Shown: positions 22,901 through 37,432 of the stretch, one piece after another | Layout: each line of letters opens with the position of its first letter | Position numbering within the stretch: the first letter of the stretch is position 1 | Source of the DNA: Centropus unirufus | Taxonomy: Eukaryota; Chordata; Aves; Cuculiformes; Centropidae | Direction of reading: 5' to 3' | DNA length: 64,000 nucleotides | NCBI GenBank assembly: GCA_013397695.1 | Contig: VYZI01000005.1 | Coordinates: forward strand, 5,817,221-5,881,220 | Program-made: the position numbers and the translations under genes | The notes under the pieces: generated by a model | Databases searched by the model: none | Seen by the model: only the letters and a program-made list of their open reading frames with translations | Told to the model about the DNA's origin: nothing

Positions 22901-25900
22901 TTTCATAGTGCACTTGGAAACTGGAAGAACCTATGTTGAGGGAATATTATGCTGGCTTCTATATATGGTGTTTCTGGAATATAATTGTTATCAGAAAAGG
23001 ATTATTGTTGATTGCAATACCATGATAATACTGCTGCTGCTGCCACTCATGCCATGCTTTTGCCTCCACAGTGTGCTGGAGAGGACATCAGGATGAAAAA
23101 AGCTATAACGCAGCTTTCCACCTCTTAAAAGCCTATGAGAAGCTCTAAATATTTTTTTGGAAATCCTCTGCATCTTTTCTCCATTGTCCGTGCTTGTGTA
23201 TTCTTCCTCAATTGCCCTTTGGTTCTGGCTTCCTATTTTGTTGTGGAGAGTGGTGCCTGTCTTGTGGCACTGCATGAAGCTCACCTGGCCTGGTAATACT
23301 GCATGGACATTCTCTGGAACAAGGGTAACAAATGGAGACTGCTTCTGCCCAGATCACAGGATTGTTTTCCCCCCCATGCACACATGGTGGAGGGCCCTTT
23401 GTGGGCCTTCTAGGGTAGGCTCCTAACTTTTGGACATGTTATAATTCATTTTCTCTCCTTCCCCACCACCAATCTTTCTGGCACTCCCAACTTTGAACTC
23501 TCTCAACCCACCTTCCCTTACATCTTGGGGAAAGATAAGTAGCCTTGGAAAGTCATACTCTGAGTATGTGCAGGGCATGTATGGTGTAGAGCTTACATGC
23601 ACCTCCTTCCTTGACCCCACCAAAACATGTTATGTTTTCCTCTTGAATTTAAATAAATAATAATAAAAAATTCTGTGTCTTTGAGAAACTAAGCAGAAAC
23701 TTCCAGTTTTGTTTACATCTGCATACTACAGCTCATAACCTTTTAATATAAGCTTTGCACTGCTAAGCATGTGATATTCAGTCACGCAAAACCACCATTG
23801 AACTGTTGGTCAGTGCAGAAATCCTACAGGTGAGATCTTGATATGAAAAGTACTTGCTTAATATCTTAACACATCAGGTAAAAGCCACAAAAAATAACTT
23901 TACCCATATATTTAGTACAAGTACGTGGGCTCCTTTTTTACTGTACTACTATTGTGACTCTACCTTTGCTAAAAATCTTGAAACATTAATTTGTTGGAGT
24001 AGTGTGGAAAGACACAGACAAGTTAGTGATCTAGCTGGGTGTCGAAACACCTTAAATTCGCTAGGAACCTGTAGAGGCTTGGGTAGCTCAAGAGTGTGAG
24101 GTTTTTCACCAGCTGCTGCCCTTTACTGACACTGCTCCAATTGCTTTCTGTAAACACCTGGAAGAACTGGAGAGCGATACTGTTTAATATTTTTGTGCTT
24201 GCTTCTTGCTCCAGGGACAACAGTGTTGCCAGACACAGGTTCTTTCATATCCTGGAGACTGCTGCTTCCAGGCTATAACAGCTCCACGCCATTTCCATAT
24301 GAACTGCTTTTCCTGGGGTCCTTTGGTAGGACTAATGAGTCCCACAAACTCATTAAAGGTACTCAGAGAGTTCCCTGCAGTTCAAATAAGTTTATGTGGT
24401 AAAAAAATAGCACTCTTTATGTTTGTTAAAGTTAACTTTATCACTGTTATATTGGAAGACCTTAAATTGCCTCCCTGCAGCCAGTGTCCTCAAATAGGAG
24501 TCCAACTCCTTGATGATACAAGTAGAAGCAAGAAACATAAAGAGGAAAGTAAACCTTAGAAGGGTTGTGGATGATACTGTACAACCATGTTCTCCATCAG
24601 CTGAAGCCTTAGTGTGGTGGGCTGTTAAGTCAGGCTTCCCTCTCAGTCTGATTTCTTGCAAGATTTCTGCTGTGCCTGCAACTTCTCAACCAAAAGTCTG
24701 CAACTACTTCTAGGTCTTCAGGGGAGCTGTTAATAACCTACATAATATAATTGAATTTAAGTTGCTCTGTGCCTCTCAATTTCTTTCATTGCTTTTTGAG
24801 CTTTCTACTGCTGCAAAAATGAGAATGAGATGCCCAAAACCTTGACAATGCAGTTTGCAGTTGAATCTTTGTTATCCGTGAAGTAAGGCTGTAGTTTGTA
24901 AATAAGCTTTTTTTTTACATCCCGTCTTTTTCCAAGGGTTATATCTACCATAACATTAGAATCAATGTTTACATTGCTAACAGCCAGAAGCTGAATCCTT
25001 CTTGTTCATAAAGATGTTTTGTGCCAGTGTGTTGGCTTTTCTGCTAAGTTATAAGCTTAAACTATACAAATAACTATGGTAGGGGAAGGAGTCAGGGAAA
25101 TAGTGTCTTTTGAAGTAAAGATAGAAGAAAATAACTAAAAATATGGTACTTTGTACTTCTGTATTTTAAAATTGGAGAAATTTTATTCTCTGAAGCAAGA
25201 AGTATTATCTTGCACTGGGGCCATGTTGATCTTAGAAAAAGCAAGCCACACTAGATTTAAAAAATATATATGAGGGTGTTTACCTAACTGAATAGGCAAA
25301 TAGTAGATATAATAAACTATTAAAAATCAGTTTCTGTGTGGTTTTTATTATTAGATGAACTTAAATTCTTCTTTAACAGAATTTTATCTGCATAGTGCTA
25401 AATCTTGAAGAAGACATGAAACAATGAATTTAATTTTGTCTTGTCATAACTTAGCTATGCAAAATCTTGTCTTACATATGTTTCCCAACGTTTAAATTTT
25501 GTTCCAGCATTTATCCTCTCAGAGTCATTTTAAAGAACTTAGGAGTTTTTTTAGTAATCTATAAAATATATATTTAAATAATTACATTTAGTATTTTACA
25601 ATCCAATGAAGTAACATCTCTGTTTATATGTGAAGACTGTGCTGAGTGGAATTAGCCCATTAATTCTTTCAGACAAGCACTACGTGGTTTGTTTTTGAGG
25701 AGGCAACTTTCAGCCCAGGCTAATAAGCTATTTTCAACTGTAGGAGTCAAACCTGCTTGCTACCTGCTACATTGTGTAGACTTACTAATGTCTCACTTTC
25801 CTGATGCGCTCACTGGGACTGAAGGTAAACGTAGTTTTGTGCTTGTCTGTCTAAGAAGATGCTACCTTGTAATCCCATGTGTGTTTTCTATATCAGTTGA

Positions 25901-28464
25901 ATAATGAGACTGGAGGGAAAGTAATGAAGGGGAAGAAGAGTTTATCCTAGATATTTTTACATATCTGAAACACAAGCTCTCCCACTTGGAGATGTATATG
26001 AGATGGAGGTCCCTCAGGAATAATTAGTACTCTTCCCCCAAATTAAGGACCCTTCTAGGCTTAGTAAGGTCTCTGCAGATAATGTCTAATTTTACAGTAT
26101 TTTTGCCTAACTGGGTTTTGTGTGCATTATGTAGAAATGATATTCTTCATGTTCTAGAAACTCAACATTGTTTAGAGAACTAGTTTTTATGCACTTATAT
26201 TCATAGATCTCATTTATATCAGCTGATTGGAAAAAAAGAAGCAATGTTAGACCGAAGACAGTCCTAAAGACTTAAAAGTAAACTGGGAAGTCAGGAAAAC
26301 TTTTAAAACAGTATTAATAAAAAAATATATATGGCTATGTAAAGAGTAGCGCATAGTATTGTTGCATAATATGAGCTCAGTTACTAAAAAGTACAAGTGC
26401 ATAACTTAATATGGTGAGGTTTATGCAGATGACTAACAAAAAACCCACTATACAGTCCATCATTTAGATGAGAGGAAACTGACTTTTAGCTTGTGGTTTG
26501 TCACTTGTGCATGCAAAGGAATGTTAGTGTGCACTCACTTGTGGTGGTGCAATGAGCTGCATTTGCAATGCTGGGGTGCGAGGTTGATCTTCTGTCAGGT
26601 TCTCCTCATTATTTAATGATAGGGCAAGCCTCTTTCAGCTTTGTAATTATGCTCTTGTATCTTTTATTATGCATAAGCATTGTGCTTCTGAGATAATACA
26701 TACGAAACTATAGATATAAGTCCCATGTGACTCAAGTTCTAACCTTGTGATGGGATTAGATTAATTTTGCAGAATTCTGATTCTCATTACGAACCCTGTC
26801 AGAAAGCTGGATTCATGTTGTGCCATTTTCTATCCTCATTACCGTTTTTGTCACAAGAATGAAATTTTTCATCTGTCATACAGGCTGGAAAAGACAGCAG
26901 CCTGCGACTGTATTACGATAACCTTTCTAGTGCTGTGCAGTTTGACAGGCTGTGCCTTTCTGCTTTGTTCTTTGTAATGGTTTCTCAACCTGCATGAGGG
27001 AGAGAGGGGATGGTTTTCCATCTCAAGGTAAAATACATGATTAATAGTGTTGCCAGTATTCCGAGAACTGCAACTTTCCAAACTGCATTGGTTGCAAAAA
27101 GAATAGCAAATATTAGAAACATTGCTACTACTAATTGGACTGTTCTTTCCTTTGCCTCTCATCCAAGAATATGAGATGAGGCTAAAATTATTAAAGTATC
27201 TAACTCATACCTGTTTCCACAAATTCATTATTTCTTTAGCTTGCTAGTATTACATATCACAATTGATAGAGAAGTTCTGCCAGCATTCTACAATGTGTGG
27301 CCTAAAATTTCCTACTCTTAATTTCTCCTCATCACCGTAAATTATTTCCTACAAATTGCCCTGTTAAATTCCCATCCTTCTTCTTTTGTTTATGTCAATA
27401 GACCAAAGAAATATGACTGTCTTTTAATTATTTCTCATGCATTCTGTAAAGAAAATTTCAACAAAGAGTTTCTTTAATAGATAACTTTCATTTTTATATC
27501 TTGTATTTGTAATTTGTCTAGACCTTCTCTATTCAAGAGTGAAAATAATTCATGATTCTGGTCTATATGCTCCCTGTGGTGATATCCTGATAAAACAACC
27601 CACACCGTGAAGGTGTGTGATAGTACTACTTTTGTAAGGTCTTAGTAGTAGAAAGATGCTAGGATGCTGCACGCTGGAGTTAATAGATTTTTGCTTCTGG
27701 GAGAAAGCTGCTCAAGTGAAGATACCCAGAGGCCTCAGTTTTAACCAAAAGTGACAATATATAGCAGTCCTTTTATATGATAAGGGCAGGAACCACAACG
27801 TGTGCCTCTTGGAGACAATATTTTAGTATTATTGGAGCATTTTCTTGAGGTACATCCTCAAAAATTATAATATCTTACCTTTCCTTGCACTTTCTGCCCT
27901 CCCCCCCTGAAATGTATTAACTGCCTGAATAGCACCTTCCTTAGCAACTCATCCCATCCACAATCCCCTGCATAAATGTGCCCTGTTGTACAGTGCATTT
28001 TGCAAAGGTCACCAAGCTTCCCAAGTTTTGTAGTTTGTCAAGCTGACTTGTGTACCTATTTTTTTGTGGACACAGTGGATTCCTGTAAAAAAATCAGTTT
28101 TTTATTTAAATGTAACGTGTACTTATTGTTGAATAAATATGTCTAAGAGCAATTCTCTGGCAAATATGAAAATATGGAAAAATTTGCATCATGCTAATGC
28201 CTTTCCTGTAATGGTCTTTACAAAAACAAAAGGTTTATAAAATGTGCCTCTTGCTGCTCCTTAATGTTATGGAAGTGCACCTTTACATGAAGGCAACTGG
28301 AACATAAAGTTCAACTGAATCACTAGAGACTCCATCTCAAATGTAATCTATTTCAATGTGACCTTACATCAGTGAACCCTTGAACCTTGCCTGCTGGCAA
28401 GCAAGATCCCACTCCAGCTATCTCTTATTCTTTTACAGAGCTGCTTATCTTACCCCAATAGCAA
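19921..28464. other. Unassigned non-coding DNA
   Basis: AT-rich DNA with no repeat family or gene that I can name. Open frames of up to 117 codons (for example 24206-24559) overlap frames on the opposite strand and have no recognisable domains. Minor simple-sequence content only (a ctgctgctgctgcc stretch near 23030). Confidence 0.5.
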
Positions 28465-28510
28465 TTTTCTTTCTTTCTTTCTTTTTTTTTCTGTCATCTT
28501 TTTTTTTTTT
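28465..28510 (+). repeat. (TTTC)n and T-rich low-complexity tract
   Basis: Four or so TTTC units followed by T10, a short interruption (ctgtcatc) and T12 at 28499-28510. It is pyrimidine-rich on the plus strand, a possible degenerate microsatellite. Confidence 0.9.
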
Positions 28511-28813
28511 GTGTTAATGGAATGCCAACTTCTTTTCTTAGCTACCCTGAAGGCTTGCAGAATCACTTGGTATGTCTTTGTCCTTCCTCTTCTCACACAG
28601 CAAAATATGGCTAATTCAAGTATTTCAGTGGTTGTCTTAATTCAGTAAATCCTATTTGAGTAAATGCAGGGATATATACCAATAAAAGCAACATCAGCTA
28701 ACAGTGAAATTTCTCCCCTGCATTAAAACCAGTTAACCTAAAAACACCTATGCTTAAAGAAAGCAAACCAGACTCTACTACTCTTGTAATATATGTTATT
28801 TACTCTGTTTAAA

Positions 28814-28833
28814 TCATTGATTTAAATCAATGA
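28814..28833. repeat. Perfect 20-bp palindrome
   Basis: TCATTGATTTAAATCAATGA equals its own reverse complement over all 20 bases, with no spacer. The flanking bases (A on both sides) do not extend it. Each half contains ATTGATT/AATCAAT, a form that TALE/PBX-type homeodomain proteins can bind, so a paired binding site is possible but unproven. Confidence 0.85.
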
Positions 28834-31800
28834 ATTTAGAATTGAGACAGAGGAATGTACGTAAAACAAGTAGTTATTCTGATCCATTTCATGATAATGT
28901 CTAACATTTCCTAAAAGCACTTATTCTTTGTTTGCTTCAAAGATTCTGTGTATAAAATGGACGCTAAAAGTGGAGTCTGTGAATTCAATGAGGTTGTACC
29001 AAGAATGACTTCTGTTCCATTTTCCTTGCAGGCACCCTTGAACTATTAACCTTTTATTTTGCTTGATTGCTCAGTAAATGAAAAGGTCTCATGAAAGATC
29101 CTAATCCCTGCAGTTGGGCAGCTAAAATGACAAAGCCATTGTAAATGCATGCTTAAAGTTAGAGAATATATATTCGTGTGGCAGGTTGGGGGTTAAGGAT
29201 ATATCTTTCCCTGCAACTAAATAAAAGCTTTTTGCCGTATTCTCTCTTTATTGGCATCTGACATGCTATATGTTGTGTCTGAGATTTCAGGACTTAAAGA
29301 TTCTTTCCCCTTCTTTTTCCTGAGCTACTTTGATAGTATGTAAAGTACCCTTGGAGTATTAGGAGGCATTTGTGGCCTTATTACCCTGGTAATTTCCCTT
29401 TAGGAATGGACATACCTACTTGGAAGTGTAACAGAAACACCATGTCAAACAGGAAGGTAAAATAAAGCCAAAGCTGCAGAAATTATTTAGGTGGCAAAAT
29501 AAGAGAGAGCTTTATCTTCTGAGGAAGGCAAGTAGTCCCATTTAAATTTTGTTTCCATTTTATAAAGAAGTTAGATACTACTAGAAACTCATTTATTGAT
29601 CCATTGGGAAAAATATTGAAGTAACTATCCTGTATGTTACTAGCCTACTATTTTTGTCTCTTGTTTCTCTGGTTTCCTAAAACTGTTTCTCTCCTTTACC
29701 CTATGACAGATTTCATGATGGACAGAACCCTTAAGTAAGAAAAAAATTGATCTTTGCAGGCTCATATTTTCTGGGGAGCGTGATTTTTGCAGTGGGGAGA
29801 ACACAATTTTCATCTTCTCTTTTTCCTTGTCCAATTCCTGTTTTGCTGTAAGATTGTGTTATGAAAAAGGGTTGCACTCAGATTTCCCTAGGTTATGAAA
29901 GAAAATACAAAAAAAATCCCCAAAATGGAAATCAAACCTGATTTTTAAACAGCTAACTGGAGTGTGACTGAAGAACTATCAACACTGTGCTGCTGTGAAA
30001 CATATTTTTGCAGTCAGCTCCTATACCTCAGAAAATCAGAATACTGTGGAACTTATTGTTTTAAATACATCCATTAAAGTCTGTGACTTGCTTTGGGAAT
30101 ACTTAGGAGCACAGTTGTATATTAAAATATATTCTTGCTAAGTGGATATTTTTCTTAATTAAAAATCGGGTTTAGAAAAGGATAATATGGGTAGATGTCT
30201 ACGTAGATCGAAAAGGTATTTTTTAAGCAATTGTATTTTGCCTTCAGAAGTAATTTTGCTACACTTAAAATTGATAAACTCCTACATTATGCAGGGTTAA
30301 AAAAAGAACTGGTTTTGCTTACTTGTCTCTCCTGATGAGTCATTATTTAATTGTCATGATTCATAAGTTTTGTGTCTATATGAAACCATGGCTAATTGCC
30401 CTCATTACTGATTTTTATTTTAAATTTGTTTAGGTTTTTCCTGTTTCACTTAACTCTCAATCCCAAATACCTTTGTCTAATGCAAAATTCATGGAAATGC
30501 TAGAGCAGACTCAGGGCCTCTCAGCATATACCTTCAGACTTTCTGAGACTACACTGCATGCTGTTTCAGAGGCCCAATGAACTAATGGTTACTTTGAGCC
30601 ATGGAACAAATGATTCTCTTTGATTTGCTCAATATTATATACTAGTATAAATATCTTCTAGCTTGTAAAATACACTTAAACTGTGCAAGGCTCATGATGA
30701 TAAGGATAAAAGCCTCTACTAGAATAATTTGATGGCTGTTTTGGACATCACTGCCTAAAGTTCTTAAGTGATTGATATGGTGGTTGTTTCTATATTAGTT
30801 AATTATTTGACCTCAGAGGCTTCTAAGTCAGTAAAACAAGACCTATCCACCTACGCTTCTTCCTAGTTCTTAAAGATCTTTTCTAGCAACCTTTTTGAAA
30901 TTTACTAGGTTTTGGTTTTCTTTTTTTTTCTTTCCAAAGAAAAATAACATATGTGGAACCGAGTTTGAAAAAGTGTGTGATTTAGGTTAATAAGGACTTG
31001 TGAAAGAAATATTTTTGTAATTCTCATCCATTCAACACACAAAAGGGTTTCTGCTGGCCCCAACTTAGTAGAATCATTGCTTTTTGGAGAAGGCTCTATT
31101 ATTCTTTTTGGTTTCACTCCATGTTCCCCAGGACATGGCCCATTTGCTTTCCCCTTTGAAATTCTTTTAGAAGAATGAAATTGGAAAATGTTTAGTACTT
31201 TGATTTCTGGCCTTTGAAAGTGAAAATGAAATCCTATGTTGCCTGCATATAAAGGACAAAAGCTGCACTGTGAGGGTATCAAACTGCACTTAACAACACT
31301 GTTAAGTGATGCTAACTTTTGTCATAATCCCAAATCTTTCAGAGGAAGGATAATCTTTGGTTGGTGTAATATGATGGTAATTTAGATACTGCTAGAGAGC
31401 AACTGACGAGATCTATCATTTAGAAGAAAAAAATTCCACAGTGTAATGCTTCTGATTGTCTTATTACATGAGCCAAGAGGTAAAAATCAAAGCTAAAAAG
31501 AAGGCCTCATCATCAGAGACGATGGGGGTTTTGGGCAGTGGAATATAAATGATTGCTTTGGACAGAGAAAACCAATTGTTGGAGGAATTGCCTGCTGTCT
31601 TTTGGTCAACAGAATGCACTAGCTTTGAATTAGATAAGCAGTGATGGTTGATTGAGACAGGCATTTTTTTCAAATAGAACTTGGTCTTTCAAATAAGTTT
31701 TTAGGAGTCGTTGTGTTTCTAGATACACCGTGTATTATAGAAGCTCTGATTCCATGACTATTTTATCTAATAGAGGAATTGTTTGTTATTACAAGAAGTT

Positions 31801-34800
31801 GATACATGTTTTGTTTAATCGTGTAAGAAAAATATCCAGATCCTTTATTTGACAAGTATAAAAGGGGCTTTTATGAGCAATGGCCTAAATGAGACATTCT
31901 ATCCTTCAGTGCATTATAGATATGTTTTAACGATGTTGGAAATGTTGGATCAATAAACTTAAGTCATCATCAATTCTAGTTCTTTCTCAGAGAGAAAATG
32001 CGGGACCAGTTATACCTTATATTGTTTTATTTCATGTTTAAATAAAAGCCTTCAATTATGCCAGAGAATAAAATAGCTCTTAGGAATCTAGATCTATGAA
32101 ATTAAATGTAGTAAATGAATTCTATCAACTTTCTTGATACATGTGACTCCTATACTTGTACAACAGTTTGCACAGAAATGCTGGAAATTAACTTGGATCA
32201 AGAAAATACAGCGTTGTGGTTGTATGATGTAGGAGGAAGAACCCTTTTTGGGAACAAGTTGGTCACGTGGACCTGGGTGAGTGCAGGATGCTCTCTGCTG
32301 CTGTATGTGTTTGCTGTCAATATGCATCCACGTTGCAATTTCCATTTCAATTCCAAACCTCAAAATTGCTGTGCTCTTGTATAATACACTCCTGGCACTA
32401 AATCATGCTACCTACTGCTGTTTAGTGACCTGAATGAAATTGTTTTGATGTAATTGACTGGTATGCTTTGTGTACAGAAATAAGCCTGCTCAACAAAGGC
32501 TAAATTATGTTTTTAAGTCATAAAAGAGATCCTTGTCTATTTTAGATTTTGAAAAACAGTGCAGGCCCATTGATTTCATCCACAACAAGAAGTAATATGT
32601 ATCAAAGTACATAACCTTAAAATACGGTTCCTCTGGACTTGCACTCTAATGGTTTCCCAGTTTTTATATCATAAATCATATCTTTTCCTCTTATGATAGA
32701 TCTCTGATCCACACTGGGCTTCCCTTAATTAGGGATATGGCCTTAGTTATCATTTGGAAGTAAGTTAGGAACGGTTGCCAAAAGGGAAATGCAGTATACA
32801 GCAATAAGAACATGTAAAGTGGGCAGGTGTGGATTGTGCAGTGAGTGTATTAAAAGCCTGTACTCCATAAAAGGCTTACTGTTTAGAGGTGCAACAGCAT
32901 GGTATTTAAAACTTGTTTGGAAGAGGTTGTTAGATAGATTTAAATGCACTCTATGCTATGTGTCTTCTTATTCTGCACCTGTATTCTCAATGCAAATGAA
33001 TTCCAGTATAGTCATCATAAAGAATTTTGTCTTCATGAAGAAAAAAAACCCTGATTTTTGTGTTTTCTCAGCTTTGGAGGGGTGTATTTATGATCCATCA
33101 AAAGCAAAAACATCAGAGTAAAGGGAGATGGTGAAGTTATATCATGACTTTTGTCAGCTTCCTTGGGAATTAGCTTAAGGGGTGGTAAAGGCTGTTTCCT
33201 TTTTTAATGGTTTTCTCTAATAATAAAGAACTACTATTGCTCTTTTTTCCCCTCATATGCTTCATCAAAGCTAGTCCTCTGATTGCTGTCAAAGCCATTA
33301 CTGGCTTTGAAGAATAATGATTGAGGGAAGTGATTGCATGAGAGTAGGAGTCCTGGCCCCAATTCCTACTTTCATTAGATGTAGCTCTGTGAGACAGCTT
33401 CTAATTCTGGTTATTAAAAAAATTGATTCCCTATGGCATGAGTTCTTCTTGCTGGCTGTCTTTTTGGACAGGTCTCTTGTGTTATTCAGAGATAGAGAAG
33501 CTTCTGGGTGATAACCAGATGTGTCTGAATGAAGGGATAAATTACTGTTCTTTGTTACTCACTATGATGCATTCACCTTCTGGCCTTGGCAGCCATGAAA
33601 GCTCTGGTAGCTCCCTCACAGAGCTTTTCATGTTAGTTCTCTTCTGGAAAGTATCCCACATCTGTCCAAAATCTGCACTTTGTAATTACATCAACTTTGC
33701 AGTTTTTTTTTAAATTGCAAGTTTTTTCTGAAGAACACAGACATTTTATTTGGCTTTTTTTGGCTACCAGTGACTGCAAGAAGTCAATTCCTACTTGTGT
33801 CACCTCCAGGTTTTTGCCGCCTCTGAGAAGTAGCTGTTAACTGGTCATGGACCTGGTTTGCCCCTGTCTGTGTTTATTGCCCATGGAGCTAACTGTTAGC
33901 TCTCCTGACCTGGCCTCTTGTTCTTTGTAGTATGCTTCTTCATTCCAGCAAGCTAACTGAAACAAGTCATACAGCTTGACTTAGCTCAGGGAAAAAAAAA
34001 TCACGTCCTCTGAAGTAACTCCCTTTCCTGATGGAAGAAGTACTGATCAGGTCTGTATAGCTTTGGCTGAACAAACCTTCATCATGTAACGTTATTTGCC
34101 TTTATTCTTGATACATCTGTGGTATTTTTATTTTGCTTCAAGGTTTTAGTTTGGGTATGTGGAGGATTTGGAGAGAGTTGGGTGTCACATCTGCATCCCA
34201 TTGCTGTAGATTAGACTTCTCCTGGTCCGCCTGAGAAAGGATAGCTGTAATGACAGTCGCTTTTTTTCTTCCACTAGCTTTGGGGCTTTCCTTCAGTATT
34301 CAGGAAAATCTTAAGAGAAGAGTATTCTGAAAAGTGAGTATCAAACCCTCCATATGTATGCACTAAAAAATTTTGTGTTATGATTGTGATTGTGATATGA
34401 TACCTATTTGTGGCTGTAAGCAATTCCATTAGAGTTGTAGTTAAGGTTAATTGGTCTTGGAAGTTCCTTGGAATAGCAGTAACCACATGATCCCCAACAA
34501 ATATTAAAGAATATAATAATAATGCTGGTAAGTGTATGTGGACACCTCTGCTGGTAAAGGTATGGTAAGCATCTAACTGAGACGAATACTTGTGGATATC
34601 TGATGTGTGCATGTGTTAAAACAAGCACTTTGCAAAAAGTTGGTCATTTCTCTAGGCTGCGCAAATCAAAGTCCCAGTGCTCTCATTGACTGTAAGTTGT
34701 GTTTTCTTTTAAGCCTTGGCTAAGGGAAATGATATAACTCCTATATTCTATCCCCAGAAGGAATCCAAAGGGAGAAGTCTGGCATACTTTCAAAGGGCCT

Positions 34801-36360
34801 GACTAGTTGTTTGAGCTTCAAGGTTTATAATTTCTCATGTACAGCTTTCCTTCATCAGGAACCAGTTGTATATTTCTCTTTTAGAGCCTTTTATGTGTTT
34901 GGGACAAAAGCTAAACCACTTAGACCCTCTTTTGCACTCAGTTTCTAATCATATACCTGTAAAAAAGCAAATGCTTACTCTCACCCATAAGTTGTCTTGT
35001 TAACTTAGTTCATTAATTTCCAAGGTAAGTTTGCAGGTATTCCCAAGAACTGCACTGTAGATTTTTATTTTTTTTTTCTTTTTTAGTTCATCTCTATAAC
35101 CTGGATATTATTAAGAAATACATAGAACAACTGTCACCTTGAGAAAAATGTTTTGGAACAGAGCTTTCACATAGAGGGTGTAATAGAACAGTAGAGAACC
35201 TAAAAATGCATTCTTGGGACACACATTAAAGAGAAGTGAATAACTGTTTGGAATGAAATTGAGGAAAGAATGTTCATGACAAAGAACTAAACAGTCCCTT
35301 TATCCCTCCTTGTAAGTAGTTTTGTATGTTGTCAAGCTCTTTTTAATGCATATGGTGGTCTCATTTTTTTCAAATGGAAGTGACTGAGAGGATGGATGGA
35401 GAAAAGACTGATTATGGGTAAAATTACTTCCAAAATGTCAGACAATGAAGATCACTTCAAGGCAGTAATGAATTCAAATACTTTTCCATCTCATAACATT
35501 CTGTGGCTTAATATGTACCTGCATTCAGTGGGAAAAAAATCCCTCATAAAAAGAAATATAATGCTGTAAGAGTCATACAAAAATATGATTTGTAGGAAAT
35601 AACAATATTCTAAGTCACCGCTTAACTTCTTTTCTTCCCCAAAAGCCAGGATTAGAAAGTAGGTCAACAAGCCCATTTAAATAGCTTATTCCTCAGTGGG
35701 GTTTAAATTAGTGCTAGTGACAAGTGTATGAAGTGCTGTGCATTTTGTTTTTATAGCATATTGGTTAAATATAGAATTGTTCTAATTGGCTGTTACAGAC
35801 AAACCTCCAGGCAAATCCTCAGTTCTTTGTCAGTGGACTTCGTTGCTGCTTTTAAACACATATAATGTGTTGGCTTTGTATTTGCATACCAATGTATTTC
35901 ACCTGAAGTTGCAGGTGAGGGTCAAAGTTAGTTACAGTGGGGGAGCCTCTTGAACCAAGGGGGTACCCTTTGAGTCAAAACTGTAACACACTTATGTGCT
36001 CTAACCACGGGACTCTCATTCTTGGTTTTGTCCAGGAATCCCTCCAGAACAGTGATTTTAATCTAGAGACAAGCTGAAACCCTTAAGTATTGCTGAAGAG
36101 AACTGTCTTTGTAATGTTATTTAGTAATGATAACCCAGGCAGCTTTGATCAGACAAATGGCCTGAGATGAAAGAGTGATTTTCGGGAAGGAAATGGCTTT
36201 TGCAGAAGCTCTGTTCTTGCTTCTAAAGCCATTCTTTGGCTTTCAATCTCCCTCCCTGCCTCTTGAGAACTGCCAGAAACAATTCTGGCCCTGAAATTCA
36301 GAGGTACCTAGTGCCAAGGTGAGGAGAGATGTTTCCAGGCCAGCTAGGAATCTTTCTGTT

Positions 36361-36450
36361 CCTCCTGCTCTTGTTGCTGTGGCGCAGAGGGTTCTCATCT
36401 GCACCCTGACTACGAAGATACAAGCAGAGCTGGGTGAATAATGAGGAAAT
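36361..36450. repeat. Diverged repeat unit, copy A
   Basis: Shares the markers TTCTCATYTG and TGAATAATGAGGAAA with a segment 1 kb downstream (37345-37432), 43 bases apart here and 42 in the other copy, with weaker similarity on the left side. This may be two remnants of an old unnamed repeat. Identity between the markers is modest. Confidence 0.3.
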
Positions 36451-37344
36451 CTACTCACTAGTGTTTTGGCAATTGCTAAATAGAGTTTTGCTTAGATCAT
36501 GTTTGGACCTATTTTATCTGCTGTGGAGCTTTTTTGTGAAAAGCTGTGGGAGTGAAGTGTTAGCTGAAAAGAATACTTGCAGGGAACTATTTTAGGACTA
36601 CAGTCATGATTAATTTAATCAAATCCCAGCTTTTCTTACTGTAAAAGTAGCTGATTAATGATTACGTCATGAGTGGGGAAACAGAAACAGAGAATAAATT
36701 GGCGTGTTAAATTCAAGCTTGTTCTTTTTCAGAGCTCTGCATAATTCAGTTGCAGCAGCAAGTCTTCAGTAGCTTTTTTTGTATCTTGCTCTCCCAGTAA
36801 TGATATCCTTGTCACAGCCTCCCTCCTGCCTTGCTCTTGTATGCCATTCTATTTTATGTAGGTTCTCATTCTGCTTTCATTGTGAAGTATATACCTGGCA
36901 AGTGTATAGTACGTGAGGTGACTAGCGTCTGTCATATTAGGCTCATTCCTTCCCTACATGAAGAATTAGATACTTAGTAGAAGTTCTTTGTTTTTGGTAT
37001 GTTTGTTTTCTGCTTATGGGAAACAAGACAGATGGAAGAAGAGTGAGTTTCATTTGGAGTGAGAATTGATGTCATTTGTGACAATCCTTGATTCCTATGG
37101 GAATTTGTTTCAGAGCCTTGGCTGGCTGCTAGCAAAGCCCTCTGTTTTAAACCTGTTAGCTTTGTGTTATGCTTTCACGCCTGCATACTCCAACAAAACT
37201 TCTTTGTCAAGTCTGTATCCTCACTTCACTCCTATTTCTCCCAGAACTGTCTCCCAGTTGGAATGGGCAACTGTAAATCCTGAGAAACTGAGGCATGAAA
37301 AGAGCTGTTCATGCAATGAAGTGCTTTTCCCTGCTTGCAGTTTC

Positions 37345-37432
37345 TTTTTTCTAATGTTGCCATTGTTGGAGAGGATTCTCATTTGTGCTCTGAGAGCTGA
37401 GGCACTGACCAACATATTGAATAATGAGGAAA
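37345..37432. repeat. Diverged repeat unit, copy B
   Basis: Counterpart of the segment at 36361-36450, in the same orientation. The identical 15-base block TGAATAATGAGGAAA is at 37418-37432, and the left marker begins at 37376. Confidence 0.3.
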
